Shown piece after piece: positions 1-13,100 of a stretch of DNA of 64,000 nt. Location of the stretch: contig JABAKD010000024.1 in NCBI GenBank assembly GCA_012845835.1, positions 1,494,362 through 1,558,361 on the forward strand, read 5' to 3'. A program made the position numbers and the translations under genes. The notes beneath the pieces are model-generated. The model made no database searches, had not been told where the DNA came from, and saw only the letters and a program-made list of their open reading frames with translations. This DNA comes from Undaria pinnatifida. Lineage: Eukaryota; Sar; Phaeophyceae; Laminariales; Alariaceae. The first letter of the stretch is position 1; each line of letters starts with the position of its first letter.

Positions 1-119
1 GGGGCTCAAAAGGGGTCAAGGAAGGAGCCTCGTTATTCAGAAAATACTTTAGCCAAAAAAAGGTATCCCAATCGATAAGGGTACGGTAAAACACTCCTTG
101 GCCAAAAATAATCTGAGAA

Positions 120-440
120 AAACGGGGATTCTTACCCTTTTTAAGAACCCCAAAACCCCTCCCTATACTGATTCCAAGTGTGTTGTGCCCATGTCGGGAG
201 TGCGCTGCTAAATGAAACCCCAAAACCCCTCCCTATACTAATTCCAAGTGTTTTGTGCCCATGTCGGGAGTGTGCTGCTAAATGGGATTATGACCCCTTT
301 AGAAACCCCAAAACCCTCACTATACCAATTCCAAGTTACTTGTTCCCATGTCGGGAGCGCGGTGCTAAATGGGTTTTAACCCTAGTAGAACCCCAAGACC
401 CCTCCCCATAATAATTCCACGTTATTTTTTTTTAACGGAG
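120..440. repeat. Tandem copies of the TTAACCCCTTT-type short element
   Basis: Three to four 85-90 bp units containing CCCTCCCTATAC, ATTCCAAGT and GCCCATGTCGGGAGTG. It is the same family as the solitary copies at 2908-3001 and 41041-41128. Confidence 0.8.
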
Positions 441-587
441 TTTCCAGTTGTGGAGGAGTCAACCCAAAATCGTCCGAATATCGTCTTTCTTGTGTTGCCG
501 TATTCTATATATATATATATTAATATATGGGGTTGTTCATCGCGTTGCGGTTTTGTTTGAAACAAAAAATCAGGGTTTGGGTGGAGG

Positions 588-650
588 TATGGTATGGTAT
601 GGTATGGTATGGTATGGTATGGTATGGTATGGTATGATATGGCATGGTAT
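588..650. repeat. ATGGT pentanucleotide satellite
   Basis: About a dozen copies of ATGGT, nearly perfect, decaying at the right end. Confidence 0.95.
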
Positions 651-1049
651 GGCATGTATCCAGCTAACTAAGTGAGGAGCTTCAGAAATAACTTGGTGCG
701 CCTCCATGGCACCTGGTACCAGGTAGCTTGCAAGCACAAGCATAACAACAGCAAGAGCCAGAGCAAAACCAAGAAGAACTACAGCGAGAAACAAAACAAC
801 GAAAAGATAGTGACAGCGACAACAACAAGAACAATAACAATACCATCATCAACTACAAGAGCAATTGCCAAGAACATGAACAAGAAAAAAACAAAAAAAA
901 ACAAGAAAAAAACAAGAACAAGCACCAGAATAACAAGAACATCAATAAAAAGAGCAGCTACAGTAGGAAGAACACACGGAAAAAAAAAGCAAGGACAAGA
1001 ACAAGAACAAGAACAAGAACAAGAACAAGAGCATATTCAACCATATTAC

Positions 1050-1140
1050 CGTTCGGCGGTCGTACTCCACACCGATGAGGCCGCCCTTGATGCTCTGGTA
1101 GCTCAGACCCAGCAAACGCTTGCCCGCGTTCAAGAAATGC
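1050..1140 (-). CDS. TPS: TPS exon 10
   Basis: After acceptor CTAACAG it encodes HFLNAGKRLLGLSY and GGLIGVEYDRRT, directly continuing exon 9 as in GT20 proteins. The donor is GTAATA, phase 0. The next exon must lie beyond the left edge: 1-1049 shows only repeats on this strand. Confidence 0.88.
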
Positions 1141-4100
1141 CTGTTAGGGACAGGCACAGGACGACAGCGTTAAACGCTCCTTTCCCTGAAGTATTCTTCC
1201 ACTCCAGAGACACAATTCGATGCGAGTCAACGAGGGCCGCACAGACCTTTGCCCGGCATTAAAAAAAAACGCTTCACTATAAAAATCTCCATGCAAACGC
1301 CGAACCTTGACCGCCCGGGAAACTTCTCGGAAATATATTGAATGAGAAGTTACAGTGGACCATCAACCATTCCTAACAGATTATAAACATACAGCAGTAG
1401 TGGTTGTGAGATGGAGGGTTTCGCCGAAAAGGCGTCCTTGCAGGCTGTGAGTGATACTTCGACCGCGCGTGTTGCGCGTGTTACCGGCAGAATTTATCGA
1501 TACGAAGCAGCAATGTTAAACAGTATGTTCCATTACTTGCAACTATTTCCCGGTAATTTGCAGGGCGTTTTCGCGCGCGGGTGGAATCCCGTCTCCCCCG
1601 GTCGGATCGTGTCAGGGTGATCCGGCCCGACCCCGTGATATTTGAAAATCTCCTGACCCGACTTGACCCGACCCGACCCGACCCGACCCGACCCGACCCG
1701 ACCCGACCCGACCCCGACCCGACCCGACCCGACCCGACCCGACCCGACCCGACCCGACCCGACCCGACCCGACCCGACTCGACCCGACTCGACCCGACCC
1801 GACTCGACCCGACCCGACCCGACCCGACTCCACCCGACTAGCGAGATTTCCAACACTTCCTGACCCGACCCGACTCGACCCGCGAGTTTTTGAAATACCT
1901 CCTGACTCCTGATCCGTGGAACGCAAAGATGTCGGTTGACGGCACTCTTGCCCCTTCACGGACAGCCGTCAATGACAGCCGTCAAGGAACTCCACGCACT
2001 AAAACTTCTGCGGTATGATAAGTCCAAATACGCCTTGACGGGTCAAGGCCCCTCGACGGACATCCGTCAAGGAACTCCACACACTAAAACTACTGCAGTT
2101 TGATAAGTCCAAATACGCCTTGAGGGGTGAAGGCCCCTTGACGGACATTCGTCAACGAACTCCACACACTAAAACTAGCATGATACGTCCAAAGAGGCCT
2201 TGACGGGTCAAAACTAGACCGTCAACCGACATATTATTTGGTGGAAAGCCTTGGTTTTTTGCCATTCCATACCTGGCGTGGTCGAAGGCGTGAAACCCCA
2301 CGATGTCGGCGGAAAGCATTCCCTGGAGAAGGTCGTCTCCATGGGCGAGGGCCCTGCGGGATGACGAGCATCACGAGCATGACGCGGTAATGGCCAGGCA
2401 CTAGTTTTCACTTTTCGCTGAGACCATTATTTCAACGCACACTAAAACCAAGTGTAAAAAATCAAGGTACACTAAAACAAAGTGCATATGTCCCACACAC
2501 TAAAACCAAGACAAATATATTCCCTCCCATAAAAATCAAGTTGCATCATCAACACTAAAAATTCAACTATGACTACTATTGCACAATGCTAGTACATAAA
2601 GTACCCGTCCCTCTTATAGTGCAGGGATGTCCCAGCCGGAAACATCGGCACCATGGCGCCAGCCGGCCACAATTACTAGCTCCGCATATTGACACGATAG
2701 GACTAACACGTTACCGGTAACAGTATTCAAAAATTGCGAACAGACTTAAACTGAAAGGCTGCGTTGCCGGAAATACCGGCACCTGAGGATTTGGCTCGCG
2801 GGAAAAGGGTACGCAGGAAGAAGATTACGCTCGTTCGCCGTCGCTCGTACACGTTTTTTTGTTTTGTTTTGTTTTTGTCCCCCTCCGGCGGATGTGGAAA
2901 AATAATGCTTAACCCCTTTAGAGCCCCCGAACCCCTCCCTATACAAAATCCAAGTAATGTATCCCCCCAAAACGGGTTTCCAGTTGTAAAGGGGTTAAGC
3001 TCACCACACTTCCACGTATTTTCATAGACGTCGTGTGTCGATTTAACTCAATTGCCTTCGCAATCCAGCGCTAGCTTACTGTGTGTCCTCCAGTTCCCAC
3101 GGTAGCGACAGCGCGAGCTGTCCCTACCGGCCGTCACTCCTGCAGCGCAAGCTATCGTCGCACATGCTACAACGTAATAGGTAACACTCAAAACAAAACG
3201 AACTGTTATACGTCGTACCAGAAAAAACAAGAACGAAAACAAAAACAAAAACGAAAATAAAACACATTCTATTATAACTCTTTGCCGATACCTGAAGGTC
3301 GAAACTACTGAATAACAAGAAGGCAAAAGTTACGCTGCGAATTTGATTGTACCTAGTATCATTACAACCACGAACCAGCCACTGCACTCGCACCTGTTTA
3401 CACGAGCTTTGCACCCTGCCATGGAAGTTACATGCCATGAGCGCACGGCATATAAGTGCCCTAACCGAATAACGCAGCAGTAGCGCGATAACAAAAAAAA
3501 CGGCAGTTTACTCGACCACAACGGCCCCAAACCAGCCCTAACTGGCGCATCTTCTCCTTTCTTTCTTTGTACTGTATCCTCCGACGATTGTGGAAAAATA
3601 AAGCTCAAGCTCACCACACTTCCAAGCATTTTCATAGACGTCGTGTACCGATTTAACTAAAAAAATGCATTCGCAATCCAGCTGGGTTTCTGGCGTGTCC
3701 TTCGGTTCCCACTATAGCGATAGCGTCAGCTGTCCCTACCGGCGGTCCCCGTTACTACCCCGGCAGCGGAAGCCATAGTTGTATACGGATGCGTTTTTCC
3801 ACCAAACTAGCGCATCCTTCGGCTCCCGTGGTAACGCATGACGTGTGTCACGGCATTTAGGTGCCCAAATTGAACACAGCGGCAGCAGCGCGATACAAAA
3901 AACCCGTAGTATCTTCGACCACCTTGGGCCCGTTTAGCCTGCAGCAGCAGACCGAAATATGACTAGCTCGCGTTGTCGCCACCACGAGAGCCGAAGGATA
4001 CTCCAGTTGACGCTGGATTGCGAATACATTTGAGTTAAAACTTGACACACGACGTGTATATGTGTGAAAATACGCGGAAGTGTGGTGAGCTTGAATTTTA

Positions 4101-7100
4101 TTTTTCCCCATCCACCGGAGGATAATAAAACATAAAAAAAGGAAAGTTACCAACGAAGTCTTTTTTACGAACATGCCGAAAAAAAAAGGAAAAGAAACGA
4201 AACCGGCACCTGAAGATCTGGCTGGTAGGGAAAGGTATGTGCAGGAAGAAGATGATGCTCGTCTCCCTCTGCTGGGTCGCCTCCTTCTCTGTATCGCTTA
4301 GCATTTTCGGCAGCAGCATGAGGTGGTAGTCGTGTACCCACATGACGCTGTTGCTGTGCTCTCCTTCCCTAAGTTGCAAAAAGAAGCGGTACACAAAAAA
4401 GAACGAACATCAATCAAAGCAATTAATGAAATTAATCCGTTAAGTTATACTTGGAAGTATTAATTGATTAATATAATAATTAAATACATACTTAGACTAA
4501 TGCCTGGTACACAAACATCAACAAATAACTAAATAAATCATAACTAACTAGTCTAAATACTTAACTAAGCAATTAATAGATAGTAACGCTATCAGCAACG
4601 TAAGTTTTAACCACACCATATCTCATCGATCAAAACAGACACCAGATTTATCCAAATATTTCCTGGTCACCGTTTTAGGTGGGTGTTGAGCGTCCACAAA
4701 TCGAATCAGCAGAAAATCGAAGCGTGAAAACACCGAAGCACCACAACACATCCCAAATAACAACGACGACACACCACAGCATCGAAGCATGAAAAAAAAT
4801 ACTTACAAGACAATATCAATACCAATGATAGGAACTCTGCAAGTGCCGTTAGCGCACTTGCCTGGTCGTCTTGGGCCATGTGGTTGGCGACGGTGGTACT
4901 TAGCGTCCTCCCTTGTGCTGATCCTACTCCACCATTAACACTACCTCTACCATATCAATCAAACCTGACAACAACAAAAAAAAACATATGTTGCCTCAAA
5001 AACCAGACTTAAAAAGTGCGAATCTTGCCCGATCATCTTGGGTCATGTGGTTGGCGAAGGCGGTACTGAGCGTGTTAACGCCTTCACTACTGGACCCCTG
5101 TTTGGGTAAAATTTACTCGAAGTTAGCACAGGGAGGTATTTTGGGGCTCTAAAGGGATAAAATGCCTCCTCCCACTTGACTGCGTTCTGCTGGTCCTACT
5201 TAAGTACCACCTACCACATCAACTAAATCCGACAAAAAAACACCATCACTGCCCCAAAAATCATACTGGTACATGGTATCTAAAAATGTGAATCTTGCCT
5301 GATAATCTTAGTAATGTGGTCGGTGAAGGTAACATTGAACGTCATTAACGGCCTCCCACCACTCGACCATGTTCTGCTGGTCCCATTCAACTCTTTGGGA
5401 GATCTAAAACGCCTCCCTATACAAATTCCACTTAACCCTTTCAAGAGATCTAAAACGCCTCCCTATACGAATTCCACTTGACCCGTTAAGACATCTAAAA
5501 CATCTCCCTACACTAATTGCACATAACCCGTTAAGAGATCTAAAACGCCTCCCTACACTAATTCCACTTAACCCATTAAGACATCTAAAACGCCTCCCTA
5601 TACTAATTCCAAGTCACTTGTCCCCCCCAAAAGGATTTCCCGCTGTGCAGGGAGTAAGTACCACCCATAAATACCATATCAACCAAAGAGGCGTGTGCTA
5701 CGATAGAGGTATACCTTTTTTTGGCGAAAATGTTCTCTGAATGACGGGGATCCTTAACCTACTAATACTATACTCTACTAATTACTACTCCGAGTATATT
5801 AATACTATACTAATGCTATCGTCGGAAAAAAAAAATATATAGGCCATTCTTTTCTGCATGATTCTCGACGTGTGTCCCTCGGCCATGGATGGGTAGCAGT
5901 TTCGTTTCTGTCCAAATCAGTTTTTGGGAGGGGTCCTAAGGTCCCAAATTGGGGAAATCTCAGAAAAACAAAAAAAGTGGTGCGCCTCTATCGTGGCGCG
6001 CGTCGAAATCCGACTACAAAAGACCACTCTTACTACCCCCGAAAAAACAGACTCTTCCAAAAAAGTGTGAATCTTAATCTTGCCTGATCATTTTAGTCAT
6101 GTGGTTGACTCTTCAAAAAGTGTGAATGTTAATCTTGCCTGATCATTTTAGTCATGTGGTTGACTCTTCAAAAAGTGTGAATCTTAATCTTGCCTGATCA
6201 TTTTAGTCATGTGGTTGGCGAAGGTAGTATTGAGCGTCTTAAACGCCTCCCACCACTCCACTGTGTTCTGCTGGTCCCAGGTCAGAGTGGGGTCCGAGCT
6301 CCTCGGGTTCCAGCGACAGCTCGCCAGGTCAAGAACATCCACCTAAAAGCGGCAGGACAAGGCAGAACATCATTACCATAACGCTACCACAGCAAAGCAA
6401 ACAATGAACGACAAAGTATGAAAATACGTGGAAGTGTGGTGAGCTAAAGCTTTATTTTTCCCCATCCGCCGGAGGATAAAAAAAAAAAAAAAGAAGACAA
6501 TTATTAAGCACAATGTTCACCAAGTATGAACTGCCACGTACCAAGTGTGAGCTATAAGCAACAGCAGAGGTCAAAAATCGTCGCATTTACGCACTTTATT
6601 TTTTGGGTTCCAGCGAAAGCTTGTCAGGTCAAGGATGTCAACCTACACAGCCTCAGGCCAAGGCAAGACATACACCAGTGTACCGAGGAGCCCGGTCAGC
6701 CACAAACAGTTTGGGGCAAAAAGGGCTGTATCTCGATCGTCGCAGCAGCACTCGGCAAAGTGGCTTACGTTGTGGAAGGCGGGCCAAAGGATCTGCTTGC
6801 AGTAGCCGAGGTAGCTGCCCCGGATGATAGACAGAGGCACGAATAAAGGGGTGCACTTCATCGGTAACAGTAGCTGCCGTGTCATGTCATGCAAAAGCCA
6901 AGGGTTTCAACAAGAGTTGGGTGGCGGGACGGGAAAGGAGGGCAGGTGGGAGGGGGGGGGGGAGGGGACGGGAGGGGAGGGAAGGGGAGGGAAGGAGGGG
7001 GGAAGGAGGGGAAAAGAGGGCAGGGGACGGGAGGGGAGGGAAGAGGAGGGGAGGGGAGGGGAGGGGAGGGGAGGGGAGGGGAGGGGAGGGGAGGGGAGGG

Positions 7101-10100
7101 GAGGGGAGGGGAGGGGAGGGGAGGGGAGAGAAGGGGATGGGAAGAGGTTATCTCGTTGCGATAGCCTGGGGCTACGAAACTAGGTGTGCACTTGATCGTC
7201 AACAAACTTGTCATTTTTTAGAAGGTATTTTCACGGGTCATGACCCGACCCGCAGGTAGGATCAGGAAGATCTCAAAATATCGCGGGTCGTATGCAGTCG
7301 GATCAGGATGTGGGAGCTTATCAAAACGCACGGGCCGGGGCGAGTCGGGCCGACCCGGCACCGACACGACCCGTGATAGCTGACCCGTAAAAAGCCCTGA
7401 TTATTAGTCATATCTTACAAAACAAAGTCTCAGCCAGGGTTGGGGGGAGCAAGGGAAACTGCGAGGGGGGGGGAGGGGGTTCTCTCGTCGCGACGAAAAC
7501 CTGAAGGCACGAAACTAGGTGTGCACTCCCATCGGCAAAAACAACCCGCCGTACTATGCTAAGCCACAACTTTAACCGAGACGGACAGACACAAGGTACA
7601 GTGTGGACCGTTCACCATGCCTTATGAACAATTACGAATACATCACTACAGCCGTGAAATCGAGGGTTTCGCCGGAGCTCATCTTTGCAAGCGGTGCGTG
7701 TGATACTCCGATCGCGTGTGTTACGGGAGGGTGTATACCCCCATGAAGGACATAGGTCGGCGACTCCCCTTAGTGCTAGCTAGTACCAGGGTCAATTTAT
7801 CGAAGCTGAGCAAAGTCGCGAACTCCCTGTTAAGGTATAAAACAAAAACCCGGCTGTCCATTTCCTTTTGGTCTTTTTAATACTCTACCCTTCCTTGCTT
7901 GCCCCCCCCCCCCAAAAAAAAAAAAAAGTACGTCGATTTATTTTATCGCTACGTTAATAGTCTACCCCCTATGTTTAGGCCCGAAAAACAATAATCAGCG
8001 GTCTTAGCGCACCCTATACCTGTCTGAGTCTAAAAACAAACAAGGGTGGTCGATTTCGCTTTTGTATAACAGTATGGCCTCCTTGTCTGCGTCTTAAAAA
8101 CAGTAAATGGACGGTCGACTTTTTTGTATTCTAGTGTACCCTTCCTGTCTGGGCCACGAAAACAAAAACGGGCGGCCGATTTTTTGTTTTCGTGAATTTT
8201 TTCCGTACTGTTAAGTGTACCCAGCGACCTGGGTCTCAAAACAAAAATGGGTGGTCCATTTTGATTTTTAGCACAGTCCCCCCTGTCTGCGTCTAAAAAC
8301 AACAACAGACGGTCGATTTTGGTGTTTAGCACAGCCTCCCTGTCTGGGTCTTGAAAAACAACAATGGGCGGTCGAATTCCCGTTTTCGTGCACACTTCCC
8401 CTACCAAAAGACGAGCCGTGCGAAAATATAGCACAGGTTGCAGCGGGGAAGGTGTCAAAAATGGTAGCGGGGAGATCTGGGCGGTCGAACGGTTAGCATG
8501 ACAGTTGAGGAACTTAACAGCTGCCGTCATCGTTAAAAGTAGTGCATGCGGTGTATGACGTATATGAGGTGTATGCGCGCTCGCCTGAGTGATGCTCTTC
8601 TTCTCCGCCTCCGTGAATTCCTTTCCTTCCGGGCTGGACACTGTGCCCACCCAGTGGGTCGGGATGCGGTCAGAAACGCTGTAATGGACACACAAGAGAA
8701 CAAGAAGGCAAGGACGAGAAAATGTCAAGATAATTACAAGAAAAAAACGAGAAGATAAGAAGACCATAGTAACAAGATAAGGGCTGGATACAGTCGGTGC
8801 CCCCCCAGTCCGTCAGGATACGTTCAGAAACACAGCCATGGAAATGCGAGAAAACAAGAAGATACTTCGAAGCATGAACATAATAATAAGAAAAAAAAAA
8901 CGAGAAGGTAAGAAGACAACATCAATAACATAAGGACTGGATACGGTCGGTGCCCAGCCGTTCGGTCGGGATGCGGTCACAAACGCCGTGATGAACATAC
9001 AAGACAACAAGACATGAGAAGAAAATGCCACGACAAGAACGAGAAAATGATAAAATTAACAGACCATAGTCATAAGATAGGAGCTGGATAAGGTCGGTGC
9101 CCACCCAGTCAGTCGGGATGCGGCCAGAAACGCTACAGCGGACACACAAGAAAATAAGTAAATAACAAGAAAATGACAAGACAATAACCGAAAAGCACAA
9201 CAAGTCCGGCAAGGGCTGGATACGGTCGGTGCCCACCCAGTCAGTCGCGATGGGGTCAGAAACGCTGTGATGGAAACACAAAAAAACAACCAAGATATAA
9301 TAATAAGAAGAGGGCAAGATAAAAAAACAAGAAAAAAAAAGAGATGGTACGAAGACCATAGCAACAAGATAATGGCGGCTATACCTATACGGTCGGTACC
9401 CACCCAGTGGGTGACAACGCGGACGCCTGAAACGATATACCTGGTATGTATAGGTATCAACAGCACTTTTGGGCTCAAATGTTTTCCGAGTGATGGGGCT
9501 CCTTTTCTCAAAATCGTCGGAATGCCATCTTCTCGTGTCAGCAACAAAAGTTGTTGGTACGCCTAAGATAGTGTAGTTCATGGTTTGCTCATCGGGCAGC
9601 GCTTTCAGTTATGTAAAAAAAAAACGCTTTTTTGCCTCAGAGGGGGAATTTATAGTATTAGACTATGACATTATATAGTATCATAGTATCATGGTATCAT
9701 AATATTATAGTACTCCGTACTATATAGTATTATAGTACTATAGTATTATACCTGGTATTATTATGGTATTATATTATTATATTGTAGTATTATAGTACTA
9801 TGGTAACTGTAGTATTATACCTGGTTGTATTTTAGTAGTATGGTATTATAGTACTATAAAGTACTACAAAGTATTATAGTATTATACTATTTATAGTGTA
9901 TTATGGTATTTCTAGTATACAGCTCCTCACGTGAGGAGTCTCGGAAAAAAAAGCACACCTCTGCCGTACCGTAGCGTGTGTCTGCAGTCAGAAACGCTGG
10001 AAGGTAACGGGCAGAGAGGAAAACAATAAGTCAAGAACAAGAAACCACGAAGACAAAAACCACAAAATAAGAGAAATCATGTACCAAGAATATACGACAA

Positions 10101-13100
10101 CAAGGAAATAAGAAAATTAAAGTACCATCGTAGCATAAGAGGAGCTGGGCACGGTGCCGACCCCGAGATATACAAAGCAACATGCTGCAACCTGTGCTCC
10201 GTCTTGAGCGGCCAGGCCCTCGTTCCACAGATCGCCGGAAAAAGCATAATCTAGACAACTACAACTAGTCCGTGATCAAGCAGGATCCAGATATTCGACT
10301 CATAGACCGTTATCATATAGAATCTAGATTACCTAGATAGATCGTGACAGATCCGTCCGATATGTGCACAGACTACTGTAGTTGAACACACTGCATACCT
10401 GTGCTCCGTCTTGGCGATGAGACTCTCGTTCCACTCTGCCTGCCAAGTCCCCTTCCAGTCCTTCTTCAAGCTCACGGGCAGGTGAAAGCATACCAGGTAC
10501 AGGACGGAGTCCGGGGGTGGTTCCGCGTTGATTTGGGGCAGGGATGCGCTAGCTGAAGAAACACGATCGGGGCAAGGAAGAAATCGAACGAAACAGAACA
10601 GGTGGCGATAAAGGCGCCGCGTACTGTGGCAGATGATGCGATACGCAGCATAGGATACCGGTAGTAAAGTCAAGTGTAGGGTAGGGTAGGGTAGGATAGG
10701 GTAGGGTAGGGTAAGGTAGGGCAGGGTAGGGTAGGGTAGGGTAGAGGAGGGTAGGGTAGAGGAGGGAAGGGTACGGTGGCATAACATAGTACGAAGCAAG
10801 AGCATTGTACACAGGGCATCGCATAGGACAAGATATGAGGATAGGGTACACAGGGCATCGCATAGGACAAGATATGAGGATAGGGCAGGATAGGACAGGG
10901 CAGGATAGGCATCAATGCCTGCTGTGGCCTGTACATACTAGCCTTGTCGTAGAAGGGCGGTCAGTCAAGGGGTCAAACCACCTTCCCCAATTAACCCCTA
11001 TAAAACCTCAGCCACTTTAAGGACAAATTCCTTCAATTGCAGTAGTTGTGTACCTATTTTAATACTTACCTGTGTAAGACTTTTCGGAAGCTAAGACCAT
11101 GTGAATTGGCTTGTCACGAGGAAAAACTTACTTCGAATTAGCATGGAATCCTTTTTCTTTCAGGTAAAAAGACAAGGACGAACGACCGAACGGGTAGGGT
11201 GTAGGCTGCACCTTAACTGGACCACGTTTGGCGGAAGGCTATTTTCTCATGGCCGGGGGCTTCGTTAGTGGGTGAGCTTGTGAGCTTTCGCAAGCCCCAC
11301 ACTACCCGGAATGATGTCGTTCTGGGTGGCTATCGCCATACTCACGCATCCGTATGCAACGGCAGCTTGCGCTGCTGGAGTACCGGCGGTAGGCACAGCT
11401 CGCGCTGTCACTACCGGGGGAACTGGAGGATACATACGCCAGAACACCAGCAGGATTGCGAACACAATTGAGCTAAAGTGACACAAGGCATGTATGACAA
11501 TACGTGCAAGCAATGAGCTTGAGCTTTATTTTTTTTTTCCCCATCCGTCGGAGGATTTAACAAAAAAAAATCAAAACCCAAGGCACACCTTAGGTCGAAA
11601 AAATAAAAATAAATCGGTAGATATATATAGGAAGAGACATCTTTCTAAGCTATTTTTATCGCTGATTTGTTCGTGGGTTGGTTTGACCTGGGATTGTTAA
11701 GTTGGATCGTTCGATCACTAACATTACCACGAAAAAGGTTCAAAATACATCAACCGACTGAGCGTTCATTTTCGGATCGGCCTCAACAAAAACGCCGTCA
11801 CATTTTCGTACAAATAGTGGGTACCAGGTACATATTTTCATTCCCAACTTCCACCCAATCAAAGTTAAAGTTGGTACATCGCAAACACCCCATTACTACA
11901 ATATTTTCTCACAGCCAGACTTGGGGTTTCCTTCTAGGGAAGAGTGCTGCCTGTTCGGGTTCACGAAGTCCGAGTTGTTTGTCTCCAGCCCCACGAACAC
12001 GTCCCTCTGGTGCACCGAAGCCTCATCGCACTTGATAACGTGGGCGGACGACTCCTCCCACTTCTTGAACTTTCCGCCTGAAGGGCGGGTAGCGCAGGCC
12101 AGGGCAGATCAGACACAAAGACGCCAGGAGACGGTCAGTCAAGGGGAAAAGTCCAGCGGTCAAGGGTGTCAAACCGATCGTTCTGTCAAGGGGTCAAAGT
12201 GCCGTCAGTCAAGAAAAATGTCCAGCAGTCAATCAAGGGTGTCGCATCGATCGACTTCCACACTAAAATCTAGTAGTTTGCCGTCAGTTAAGCTACACTA
12301 TTGGCAACATGCCGTCGGTCAAGGACTGAAAGTGCCGTCTCCTGGCATCATTGGGCAGACAGGGTCAGCAGATACTATTGCAAGGGATTCACACAGCGGA
12401 CAGATCACCGATCCCCACTTGACGATCGAGATATTTCAGGGAAGGTCTGCACGGTCTAGCTCATGTCACCGGGTCGGACAGGTACGATCTGCACGGTCTA
12501 GCAAATGTCCCCAGGGTTGGATCTGCCTCTATAGAGATCCTGCACAATATATCACATCGGCAGATACAGGAACTACAGTACATGATCTATCTGACCAATG
12601 CAGTAGATGGTCCATATGATTCATGTGATCTGCACAACACCTCACATCGGCACATACAAGATCTACAGTACATGATCTATATGATGTATACAGCAGATCT
12701 ATATAATCAATATGATCTGCACTTCTCACGTCGGCAGATGCAGGATCTACAGTAGATGATCTATATGATCTATATCGAAGATGATCTAAATGATATATAA
12801 AGTAGATGATCTACATAATCTTGATGATCTGTACAACATCTCACATCGAATTATATATCATATATATGATCTAAACGCACAATATGATCTAGATCGTGAT
12901 CTGTCTTTGTGTGCAAGGGTTTGTTTAATGGGGTAGACACTACGACACCCGGTATTTCTACATCTGACTGATGTATGGTACACATGAGCTCCCCTCCGCG
13001 GGCGGCCGACGCCGCCCGCTACGCTCGCGCAAGGAAGAATGCAACTAAAACATATGAAGGGGCAGCAAGAAGAGGCCCATGATTTGATGCGAACGGCGAA

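Larger units (their letters stand above)
1..1049. other. TPS intron, repeat-filled
   Basis: Holds tandem copies of an 85-90 bp MITE-like unit (about 125-440), an ATGGT satellite (about 588-650) and a CAAGAA-rich tract (about 985-1032). No coding exon of the gene is recognisable. Confidence 0.6.
4850..6170 (-). pseudogene. Series of decayed copies of the 3' end of TPS exon 7
   Basis: Copies at about 4850-4940, 5033-5205, 5287-5395, 6064-6112 and 6121-6170 repeat GCCAACCACATG, a GATCAGGCAAG-like donor and, in some, GACCAGCAGAAC. All lie downstream of exon 7 in its own intron; none keeps a full exon. Other repeats are interspersed. Confidence 0.8.

Noticed and set aside
1581-1959. Long open frames of Pro-Asp-Pro-Thr-Arg or Gly-Ser-Gly-Arg-Val repeats
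   Set aside because: They are the GACCC satellite read in several frames and both strands.
6194-6270. TPS exon 7 starting at 6270 after GGACCAG
   Set aside because: Also in phase, but the acceptor at 6343 adds VDVLD, which continues FHN as in other GT20 proteins.
6824-7259. Gly/Arg/Glu-rich frames and antisense Pro/Ser-rich frames
   Set aside because: They are translations of the GGGGA satellite.
8030-8767. 245-codon minus-strand frame as one protein
   Set aside because: Only TPS exon 5 inside it is coding-like; the rest runs through the 57-60 bp minisatellite and ignores clear splice sites.
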